A DNA stretch of 64,000 nucleotides from contig CACLDE010000001.1 in assembly GCA_902605645.1 (NCBI GenBank), positions 80,738 to 144,737 on the forward strand, written 5' to 3'. Of this stretch, positions 19,847 to 26,732 are shown piece by piece. The translations under genes and the position numbers were made by a program. Under the pieces are notes generated by a model that had not been told where the DNA came from, made no database searches, and saw only the letters and a list, made by a program, of their open reading frames with translations. This stretch comes from an uncultured Pelagibacteraceae bacterium (lineage in GTDB: Bacteria; Pseudomonadota; Alphaproteobacteria; Pelagibacterales; Pelagibacteraceae). Positions within the stretch are counted from its first letter, which is position 1, and each line of letters opens with the position of its first letter.

Positions 19847-20581
19847 ATGAAGTTAAAATTTGAATTTTTTAAAACTTTTCCAAAAATTTTTACAAGATTT
19901 TTTAAATCTCTTTATAAGCACAAATTAGACTACAACCTATCAGAATTAATCTCTAAAGGTTTAGATATCAATGTAATATATGACATTGGAGCTTATCACG
20001 GTGAATGGAGTAAAAGTTTAAGTAAAACTTCTTTAAAAAAAAGTGATTTTATTTTATTTGAGGCTAATCAAACAAATAGTGAATATCTTAATAAATCAAA
20101 ATTTAAATATTTCATTGGTGTCCTCTCCAATGAAAAAAAAAAAGTAAATTTTTATTCCAGAAAATTAACAGGTGATTCATATTATAAAGAACAAACTTCT
20201 GGATATGATAAAAATTTAAAACCAGAAACAATTACAACTATTACATTAGATGAGATTATTAAAAAAGAAAATTTAAAACTACCAAATTTAATAAAAATAG
20301 ATACTCAGGGTAGCGAAATCGATATTTTAAAAGGAGCAAAAAATGCCACAACACATTGTGATCTAATATATTTAGAAACTCCAATAATAGAATATAATTT
20401 GAATTCCCCTAATCTCAATGAATGTGTTGATTACTTAAAGTCTTTAAATTTTGTTCCATTTGATATTTGTGATGTTCATTACTTCGATAAAATGTTAATT
20501 CAAATTGATATTCTTTATATAAAAAAAACAAAGTTCCTAGAAATATTTCCTGGTGGAAAATCATCAAATTTTTTAAAATAA
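19847..20581 (+). CDS. FkbM family methyltransferase
   Basis: A 244-residue SAM-dependent methyltransferase of the FkbM type. The visible motifs are VIYDIGAYHGEWS (motif I), DFILFEAN (motif II) and the family hallmark IKIDTQGSEIDILKGA, a KIDxxGxExxxLKG pattern. FkbM enzymes O-methylate sugars and polyketides; near glycosyltransferase-like genes they usually act on surface polysaccharide. Its 3' end overlaps the convergent glycosyltransferase-like gene by 9 bases. Confidence 0.85.
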   Translation: MKLKFEFFKTFPKIFTRFFKSLYKHKLDYNLSELISKGLDINVIYDIGAYHGEWSKSLSKTSLKKSDFILFEANQTNSEYLNKSKFKYFIGVLSNEKKKVNFYSRKLTGDSYYKEQTSGYDKNLKPETITTITLDEIIKKENLKLPNLIKIDTQGSEIDILKGAKNATTHCDLIYLETPIIEYNLNSPNLNECVDYLKSLNFVPFDICDVHYFDKMLIQIDILYIKKTKFLEIFPGGKSSNFLK

Positions 20582-21646
20582 TTTAGAAATCTGTTTGTCG
20601 TACTTTTTTTCTTGTAAAAGCAAAAACTTTCTATAAGATTTAAATTTTTCTAATTCTTTTGGAAAATACTGAAATATCAGATCAATTTTTTCTCTAATTT
20701 TTACGTGATTTTCTCTCTTTTCTAAAAACTTAAATTCTTCTGCAATTGGCACATCTTTGTAAAATGCAGCACTTCCCTCTCTATTAGTAATTATACAATT
20801 TTTAAGTAATGCGGCTTCCCTAGGTAGACGATCTTGACCTGGATGAAACCCAAAATCCATGTAAATTTTGCTCTTTGAAAGAAGTTTTATTAATTGCTTT
20901 AAATTGTATCCTATAACAGGAATAAATTTTATATCTGGATTGAGTTTTACAAATCTGTCAAAAAAAGCAGAGCTTTTACGAGGATTAAAGCAGATGATAT
21001 TTTTTTTATTTTTAAGAGATATTTTTTTACCTGCTTTTATGTACTCTGAGTTAATTGAGTCCGAAAGATAAGTAGAATTTATATTTTTACTTTTTAAAGT
21101 AATATACTGATAATATGAATGAGCTAAGTTTATATTAATATTACTAATTTTAAATACATTATAAAATGGAATATTTAAATAAATTAATTTTAAATATTTA
21201 AACAGACTTAAATTTTTAAATTGAAAAAATAATAGTTGATTAATTATTTTAATTATTTTGTGAGGTATTTTAATCAATGACCTCATGATTGAATGATTTT
21301 TATAAATAAATCTATGATATAAGTAGAAATCAACACTCAGCCACCACAATCCCTTTTGAATATTTTTATATTTTTTTGAAATCTCAACCGCTGGATAATA
21401 TTCAGGAATTATTAAAATATTTTTTTTAAAGTCTAAAATTTTTTTTTTAAATGGAATTTTTAAAGAACGATAATTTTTATGTATTGGGTTTTTTAAATTT
21501 GTCGGAAAATAATACATGTGGACTTTTTTTTTAAACTTTTTTTTTAACTTGTATGCTAGTTGATGAAGACACATTGGGCCACCTGTGTCTATATTTGCGG
21601 GACAAATAACAAAAATTTCAGAGTTTTTATACAATTTAAACTTCAT
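20573..21646 (-). CDS. Putative glycosyltransferase, GT-B-like
   Basis: A 357-residue protein I place only loosely. The N-terminus (FVICPANIDTGGPMCLHQLAYKL) looks like the GG-containing loop of GT-B glycosyltransferases. The C-terminal half has IYMDFGFHPGQDRLPREAALLKNCIIT, like the nucleotide-sugar-binding E-containing motif (R/K-E-A). No signal peptide or membrane segment is clear. It begins 3 bases before... the hisG stop side (hisG ends at 21650), so it may be read with the his genes. It is very Lys/Ile-rich and belongs to the accessory patch. Confidence 0.6.
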   Translation of the reverse strand: MKFKLYKNSEIFVICPANIDTGGPMCLHQLAYKLKKKFKKKVHMYYFPTNLKNPIHKNYRSLKIPFKKKILDFKKNILIIPEYYPAVEISKKYKNIQKGLWWLSVDFYLYHRFIYKNHSIMRSLIKIPHKIIKIINQLLFFQFKNLSLFKYLKLIYLNIPFYNVFKISNININLAHSYYQYITLKSKNINSTYLSDSINSEYIKAGKKISLKNKKNIICFNPRKSSAFFDRFVKLNPDIKFIPVIGYNLKQLIKLLSKSKIYMDFGFHPGQDRLPREAALLKNCIITNREGSAAFYKDVPIAEEFKFLEKRENHVKIREKIDLIFQYFPKELEKFKSYRKFLLLQEKKYDKQISKLF

Positions 21647-21649
21647 AAA

Positions 21650-22327
21650 CTATTTTATTATATTTGATATTGAATTTAAGTTTAAATTTTTATTTTTAGA
21701 AATAAACAGACATGCAGACGACTTCAAAATTAATCCATCTTTTAATACCCTTAAATCGTTATCTTGTAACGTTTTTCCTGTTGAGGTAATATCTGTAATT
21801 ATCTCAGCAGATCCGATAAAAGGATAAGTTTCTGTAGCCCCTAAGCTTGTTATCAATTTATATTGTGTAACTCCCTTAGAAATTAAAAAATTATTTGTTA
21901 AATTTGGATATTTTGTTGCTACTCTAAGCCTTCTATTTTTTTTTGATCTTATATTAAAAGCCACCTCTTCTAGATCAGCGATAGTTTGAACATCTATCCA
22001 ATCATCTGGTACGGCAACAACTAAATTTGCATAACCAAAATCAAGTTTTTTTTTAATTAAAATTTTATCTTTAATGTTTTTTTCGGACTCATTTAATAAG
22101 TCCAAGCCCGATATACCAAGATCTAAAGTTCCATCGCCTAGTCTTTGTATAATTTCTTTAGCATGTAGATAGATAATTTTGATATTCGGTTTATTCTGAA
22201 TAGAGGCAAAATAATTTCTTTCTTTAGAACTGTTTAAAATTTTTAATTCTCTTCTATTAAAAAAATCTAAGGATTTATCCTTTAACCTTCCTTTGCTCGG
22301 TAAACCTATAGTAATTATATTTTTCAT
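21650..22327 (-). CDS. hisG: ATP phosphoribosyltransferase, short form
   Basis: HisG catalyses the first step of histidine synthesis (ATP plus PRPP). At 225 residues it is the short form, which lacks the C-terminal regulatory domain and needs HisZ. Motifs include IGLPSKGRLKD at the N-terminus, GTLDLGISGLDLL, and the PRPP loop in GATETYPFIGSAEIITDITSTGKTL. The partner gene hisZ is 4 bases upstream, as expected for the HisG-HisZ octamer. Confidence 0.95.
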   Translation of the reverse strand: MKNIITIGLPSKGRLKDKSLDFFNRRELKILNSSKERNYFASIQNKPNIKIIYLHAKEIIQRLGDGTLDLGISGLDLLNESEKNIKDKILIKKKLDFGYANLVVAVPDDWIDVQTIADLEEVAFNIRSKKNRRLRVATKYPNLTNNFLISKGVTQYKLITSLGATETYPFIGSAEIITDITSTGKTLQDNDLRVLKDGLILKSSACLFISKNKNLNLNSISNIIK

Positions 22328-22331
22328 AATA

Positions 22332-23369
22332 TTAAATATTGTTTAAATTTATTGCTGCCCCAACCGCTGGTATGTTTTTTTTTGCACCTAAGCTCTTCAA
22401 TAAATCATCGTATCGACCACCTCTTGCAAATTCTTTTTTTGCTATAAATATCTCAAAAACAATACCTGTATAATACTCAATGTCTCTTCCAAAATCTGCG
22501 ATGAAATTTACTTTTTGCTTAATTTTTTTCAGATTGTTGATTGATTTTATTTCTTTAAACAAATTTTTTGAAAGATTATTTTTTTTAACAAATTCTAATA
22601 ATCTTTGGTCTAATTCTGATAGTTTACAATTTATTTTAAGAAACGATCTTATGATTTTTACTATTTTTTTTCCCTCATTAAATGATCTCGGGTCTTTAAT
22701 CTTTTTATCAAATCTTTTAAGAATTTCTGAGATAGATCTTCCTGCTATAGTTCTTTTTTGATCCATTGTTCTCATTTCATAAAATCTTTTTTTATCTGTA
22801 TTAAAAGCAACTGAGTCAAAATCTGAGTTTTTTTCTAATCTTTGAAGTAATTCTTCAAAATATTTAGGCCGCCAAAAGTGTCTAATTAATCTAAGCTTCC
22901 ATCTTTCCGGCATATCTAAAGAGTAAATTAATTTTTTAAAAAGACTAACATCTCCTACTTTTACTAAAATTTTTTTACTCTTTATGCTCTTTGCGCAATT
23001 TAAAATAGTTTGTATTACTTTAATTTCATCTTTAGTTTGATTTTTTGATCCTAAAATTTCAATTCCAAGCTGATCATTAATGAAATCTAATCCATTATTT
23101 CCGGATCTTCTATAAGCTTGTCCTGAATAATAAATTTTAGAGTTTGATTTTTTTTCTAAAAATTTAATACATGATGCCACTGTTAAATCAGGTCTAAGGC
23201 ACATTAATTTTCCGTCCTCGTTTTCAAATGTTAGCATTGATCTTTTAAAATTTTCACCTGATCTTTGAATGATGTATTCTGAGTCTAATAATATGTCTGG
23301 TTCTGATAAAATAAAACCATTGCTTTTAAAAGTTTTTATGATCCGTTCAGATAATTTTTTTGATTTCAT
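22332..23369 (-). CDS. hisZ: ATP phosphoribosyltransferase regulatory subunit
   Basis: HisZ is a catalytically dead histidyl-tRNA synthetase paralogue that activates and regulates short-form HisG. The 345-residue protein keeps the class II core (LRPDLTVASCIKF, YSGQAYRR, YYTGIVFEI, ARGGRYDDLL) but lacks the anticodon-binding domain. It overlaps the 3' end of hisS by 23 bases. Its placement between hisS and hisG makes this a dedicated histidine cluster. Confidence 0.92.
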   Translation of the reverse strand: MKSKKLSERIIKTFKSNGFILSEPDILLDSEYIIQRSGENFKRSMLTFENEDGKLMCLRPDLTVASCIKFLEKKSNSKIYYSGQAYRRSGNNGLDFINDQLGIEILGSKNQTKDEIKVIQTILNCAKSIKSKKILVKVGDVSLFKKLIYSLDMPERWKLRLIRHFWRPKYFEELLQRLEKNSDFDSVAFNTDKKRFYEMRTMDQKRTIAGRSISEILKRFDKKIKDPRSFNEGKKIVKIIRSFLKINCKLSELDQRLLEFVKKNNLSKNLFKEIKSINNLKKIKQKVNFIADFGRDIEYYTGIVFEIFIAKKEFARGGRYDDLLKSLGAKKNIPAVGAAINLNNI

Positions 23370-24681
23370 TTGCTATATCTTCAATTAATATTGATATCTC
23401 TTTGCCGGATTTTAAATCTTTTATAGTTGGTTTGCCCAATTTTATTTCATTTTCTCCATAAAGAATAACTGCTGGCGCATTAATTTTATTGGCGTATTCC
23501 ATTTGTTTTTTTAACTTGCTTTCCCCGGGATAAATTTCTGCACTTATTTCTGCATCACGAAGAATATTTTGTAAACTTATGTACTCTTTCATTGATTTTT
23601 TATCAAAGACGCATATGACAACAGGTCTTAATTGTTTAATTTTAAATTCTTTTTTTTGTATTAAAGCATAAACTAGTCGATCTAAACCAACTGATATTCC
23701 TGTTGCTGGAGCATCATAATTCCCAAAATTATTTACCAGGTTATCGTATCTCCCCCCGCCACCTATTGAACCAAATTGAATAGCTTTTCCTTTTTCATTT
23801 TTTACATCAAATTTTAAATTAACCTCAAATATTGGACCAGTATAATATTCAAGACCTCTGATGACTGATGGATCAAATTGAAAATTATCAAAGTTATAAT
23901 TTTTAAATATCTCAAAAATTTCTTTTAAGTCTTCAGTTTCAGGCGTTGTCTTTTTTAGTTCCTTTTCTATTAAATCAATATTTTTTGTTGTTAAATCTGC
24001 TCCTCTTGTAAAATCACCAGATTTATCTTTTCGTCCTTTCCCTAATAGCTTTTTTACTTCTTCCCAGCCTAATCGGTCTATTTTGTCTAAAGCTCTTAGA
24101 GCAGTTAGTCGTTGTTCGTTATTATCTGTATTTATTTTTTTGAATAGATCATCTGTAATTTTTCTTGATGAAATTTTAATAATATATTCTTTTTTATTTA
24201 AACCACATTTTTCAAGGATTTCAGAAATTAATATACATAACTCAGCATCAGCTTGTAAATTTTTAGTGCCTACAAAATCTGCATCGAATTGCAAAAACTC
24301 TCTAAATCTACCTGGTCCTGGTTTTTCATTTCTCCACACTGTTCCAAGTTGATATCTTTTAAAAGGTTTTGGGATTTCCAAATAATTTTTAGCAACGTAC
24401 CGTGCTAATGGTGCCGTTAAATCATATCTAAGAGATAACCATTTTTTTTCATCCTTAAATGAAAAAACACCTTCGTCAGGCCTATCTTTGTCTGGTAAAA
24501 ATTTTCCAATGCTGTCGCTATACTCAAAACTTGGAGTTTCGAGGTACTGAAAACCATACTTGATCATAACTTTCTTAATATTAGAAATTATAAAATCACG
24601 TACGAGTAATTCTTTTTCTTGTCTGTCAACAAATCCTAACGGAATTTCTTTTAAGGGTTTGTTTTTTTTATCTTTCGTCAT
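23347..24681 (-). CDS. hisS: Histidyl-tRNA synthetase, divergent alphaproteobacterial type
   Basis: HisRS charges tRNA-His. I start it at ATG 24681 (MTKDKKNKPLKEIPLGF, 444 residues); an upstream ATG at 24747 lies inside the tRNA-His gene. Class II motif 2 reads GPGRFREFLQFDADFVG, unlike the GRYREFHQ form of most bacteria but like the type seen in alphaproteobacteria whose tRNA-His lacks G-1. The histidine-A motif region reads GLEYYTGPIFEV, followed by GGGGRYDNLV. Only 4 bases separate the start from the tRNA-His CCA end, so there is no normal leader. Confidence 0.94.
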   Translation of the reverse strand: MTKDKKNKPLKEIPLGFVDRQEKELLVRDFIISNIKKVMIKYGFQYLETPSFEYSDSIGKFLPDKDRPDEGVFSFKDEKKWLSLRYDLTAPLARYVAKNYLEIPKPFKRYQLGTVWRNEKPGPGRFREFLQFDADFVGTKNLQADAELCILISEILEKCGLNKKEYIIKISSRKITDDLFKKINTDNNEQRLTALRALDKIDRLGWEEVKKLLGKGRKDKSGDFTRGADLTTKNIDLIEKELKKTTPETEDLKEIFEIFKNYNFDNFQFDPSVIRGLEYYTGPIFEVNLKFDVKNEKGKAIQFGSIGGGGRYDNLVNNFGNYDAPATGISVGLDRLVYALIQKKEFKIKQLRPVVICVFDKKSMKEYISLQNILRDAEISAEIYPGESKLKKQMEYANKINAPAVILYGENEIKLGKPTIKDLKSGKEISILIEDIANEIKKII

Positions 24682-24685
24682 TTTT

Positions 24686-24762
24686 TGGTACAGCAGGGTG
24701 GATTCGAACCACCGACCCCTAGTTCCACAAACTAGTGCTCTAACCAACTGAGCTACTGCTGC
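24686..24762 (-). tRNA. tRNA-His (anticodon GTG), lacking encoded G-1
   Basis: Read on the minus strand, a full cloverleaf is seen: acceptor GCAGCAG with CTGCTGT (first pair G1-U72), D arm GCTC/GAGC, anticodon arm CTAGT-TTGTGGA-ACTAG with anticodon GTG, T arm GGTGG-TTCGAAT-CCACC, A73 and an encoded CCA. The base before G1 is T, not the G-1 that nearly all tRNA-His carry, and the discriminator is A instead of C. It lies directly before hisS. Confidence 0.96.
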
Positions 24763-24994
24763 ATAACTCCTTTTTATATTAATTATTGATAAATTTGTAT
24801 TTTAAAATATGTAATGATTTTAGCTAAGCAATAGCCTAGCATGCATTCTGTGAGAATGTGAATAAAACTGAAATGTATTTTTACTATTCATTACTGTCTA
24901 TTTAAGAAATAAATGTGTCTTTTTCAAGAACTAATTAACGGGACATTAGCCAAAAGCTTCAGTCCCGCTAATTTATGATTTGGAAAATTTAGAA
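24763..24994. other. Structured intergenic region between cspA and tRNA-His
   Basis: No gene is visible. Two short hairpins lie at about 24823-24840 (GCTAAG with CCTAGC, imperfect) and 24844-24858 (CATTCT-GTG-AGAATG, perfect), and a longer one lies at 24933-24973 (listed separately). The region must contain the tRNA-His promoter and the cspA 3' end. Confidence 0.5.
24933..24973 (-). terminator. 12-bp hairpin in the cspA 3' region, possible transcript end
   Basis: On the minus strand AATTAGCGGGAC pairs with GTCCCGTTAATT over 12 bp with a single G-U pair and a 17-base loop. On the plus strand the same pair would be an A-C mismatch, so the structure favours the cspA-sense RNA. No T-run follows, so it is not a classic terminator; it may protect the cspA mRNA 3' end. 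It begins 21 bases after the cspA stop. Confidence 0.55.
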
Positions 24995-25207
24995 TTAAGA
25001 TGTTTTCTGCAATTTAACTGCAGCAGGACCTTTTTCCGTGCTCTCCACTTCAAACGTTAATTCATCACCTTCATTTAAATATTTTAAACCAGCTTCTCTA
25101 ACAGCTGAAGAGTGAACGAACACGTCTTTTTCTTTGTCTTCTCTTTCAATGAAACCATAACCTTTAGTACCATTGAACCACTTTACTTTACCTTTTAGTG
25201 TACTCAT
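24995..25207 (-). CDS. cspA: Cold shock protein, CspA family
   Basis: A 70-residue OB-fold RNA/ssDNA-binding protein. RNP1 is KGYGFIE (15-21) and RNP2 is VFVHSSAV (29-36); the start is [12 protein letters not shown]. It is one residue longer than E. coli CspA after alignment of the core and is expected to act as an RNA chaperone. The gene has a long AT-rich leader of about 140 bases with inverted repeats, as many cold-shock genes do, and an AAGGA ribosome site 14 bases before the ATG. Confidence 0.95.
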   Translation of the reverse strand: MSTLKGKVKWFNGTKGYGFIEREDKEKDVFVHSSAVREAGLKYLNEGDELTFEVESTEKGPAAVKLQKTS

Positions 25208-25233
25208 TGTGTTTACTTATCCTTGTTTGTTTA

Positions 25234-25257
25234 ACTAATGTTAGTATAATTACTAAC
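25234..25257 (-). promoter_or_regulatory. Overlapping inverted repeats in the cspA leader
   Basis: GTTAGTA and TACTAAC (25240-25246 with 25251-25257, 4-base spacer) form one perfect 7-bp repeat. The same GTTAGTA segment can instead pair with ACTAA at 25234-25238. The two pairings are mutually exclusive. Whether this is an operator, a promoter region (TATACT is embedded on the minus strand at 25243-25248) or an RNA switch cannot be told from sequence. Confidence 0.4.
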
Positions 25258-25351
25258 TTTGCATCTTTAATAGATTTAATTTTAAATTGTCAAGATTTGA
25301 TTACCTTAAAATTGTTATTTATTTGAAAAAATTGCAATTTTACAACAAAAT

Positions 25352-26455
25352 TTAATAAAGCAATGCAAAAATTGAGGCAATAATAGCCAGGCTTAGAGCA
25401 AATAAGATATATTTATTTATAGTTAAAATTCTTTTAAATTTTAAAGTTATCGGCTCTTTATACTCTAATCCAGTTTCTCCGTTAACAGACATTTTAGCAA
25501 ATCCTCCTCCTCTTCCAATTTTGAGAAATTTGTTTTTTCTATGATCAAAAATTTCTTCAGGTCTCATGCTTTCAAAATAATTAATATTTTCTAAGATAGT
25601 ACTTTTTAAGTTGTGAGCAATTTCATCGTGGTTTCTGTGAGCTCCCCCTAAAGGTTCTGATATTATATCATCTATAACTCCAAGTTTTAATAAATCTTGT
25701 GCTGAAAGTTTCATTGCTTCTGCAGCTTCTAAAGATTTACCTGGATCTCTCCATAGGATAGATGCACACCCCTCAGGAGATATTACCGAATAAATTGAAT
25801 TTTCTAACATGATAACTTTATTGGATGAAGCTAAAGCGATAGCACCTCCAGAACCTCCTTCACCAATTATTACCGAAATATTAGGGACCTTAAGTGACAT
25901 ACAACATTCAATTGAATGAGCAATTGCTGATGCTTGTCCTCTTTGTTCAGCGCCTATTCCAGGATAAGCGCCTGGTGTATCTATAAAAGTAATTATTGGA
26001 ATTTTAAATCTGTCTGCCAACTTCATTAATCTAATACATTTTCTATAACCTTCTGGGCTCATCATACCAAAATTTTTTTCAATTCTTGTATTTAAATCCT
26101 CACCTTTCTCTTGACCTATTACTAAAACAGATTTTTCATTAATTAAACCAAAACCAGTTGTAACAGATTGATCATCTCCAAAATATCTATCACCAGCAAG
26201 AGGAGTGAAATTATTAAATATTTTTCTTATGTAAAAACTTGCTCTTGGTCTATCTTCATGTCTTGCAACTTGAGTTTTTTGCCAACTATTCAGGTTGGCG
26301 TAAATACTTTTTAACTTGGAATTAATTTGATCTTGAGTTGATTTGATTTTATTTGTGTCTACCTCTGAAATACTCTGATTACCAGGATTTTTGAGCAGTT
26401 CCATCTCATCTTCTAGAGTTTTAATATCTTTTTCAAATTCTAGATAATTTTTCAT
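25352..26455 (-). CDS. accA: Acetyl-CoA carboxylase carboxyltransferase subunit alpha with a C-terminal membrane tail
   Basis: AccA pairs with AccD (also in this window) to transfer CO2 from biotin to acetyl-CoA. The conserved core is intact: the FDTPGAYPGIGAEQRGQ-like stretch, IGEGGSGGAIALA, YSVISPEGCASILWRD and AEAMKLSAQDLLKLGVID. At 367 residues it is about 50 longer than E. coli AccA (319). The extra C-terminus ends with a hydrophobic stretch (about 347-366, YILFALSLAIIASIFALLY) that looks like a membrane helix. The gene stands alone, 277 bases from the divergent glcB. Confidence 0.93.
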   Translation of the reverse strand: MKNYLEFEKDIKTLEDEMELLKNPGNQSISEVDTNKIKSTQDQINSKLKSIYANLNSWQKTQVARHEDRPRASFYIRKIFNNFTPLAGDRYFGDDQSVTTGFGLINEKSVLVIGQEKGEDLNTRIEKNFGMMSPEGYRKCIRLMKLADRFKIPIITFIDTPGAYPGIGAEQRGQASAIAHSIECCMSLKVPNISVIIGEGGSGGAIALASSNKVIMLENSIYSVISPEGCASILWRDPGKSLEAAEAMKLSAQDLLKLGVIDDIISEPLGGAHRNHDEIAHNLKSTILENINYFESMRPEEIFDHRKNKFLKIGRGGGFAKMSVNGETGLEYKEPITLKFKRILTINKYILFALSLAIIASIFALLY

Positions 26456-26574
26456 AAGTGATTTCTATAATAATTTATTGAGTAATAGAATTAAAATAAG
26501 TCAATAAATTGTCAATAAACTGAGAGCAATTATCATTTGACTTTGAAGTTTTACTAGGAGAAAATATTAAAAAA

Positions 26575-26717
26575 AACGGGAGAGACTACTTGATTGTAGC
26601 GCCGAAGGAGCAACCACCCCGGAAACTCTCAGGCAAAAGGACCGTAAAAGTAAAATTCTGGAAAGAGACAAGTTCTCACCGAAGGAGTAAATCTCTCAGG
26701 TACCGATACAGATGGGG
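26575..26717 (+). promoter_or_regulatory. Tandem glycine riboswitch before malate synthase
   Basis: Two glycine aptamers in series are recognisable. The first (about 26575-26645) contains GGGAGAGACTAC, GCGCCGAAGGAGCAACC and AAACTCTCAGGCAAAAGGACCG-type elements. The second (about 26656-26717) contains GGAAAGAGAC, CACCGAAGGAG and AATCTCTCAGGTACCGATACAGA. The linker is about 10 bases. The element ends 15 bases before the glcB ATG. In SAR11 a glycine-activated riboswitch upstream of malate synthase is known and tied to their glycine/serine requirement. There is no obvious terminator after it, so control of translation is plausible. Confidence 0.95.
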
Positions 26718-26732
26718 TAAGATTGGTGCTAT

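Noticed and set aside
18737..21649. A mobile element in the accessory patch
   Set aside because: There is no transposase, integrase, direct repeat or tRNA-derived attachment site that I can see.
24682..24747. Upstream ATG extension of hisS
   Set aside because: The added residues are translated tRNA-His sequence; homologues start near the ATG at 24681.
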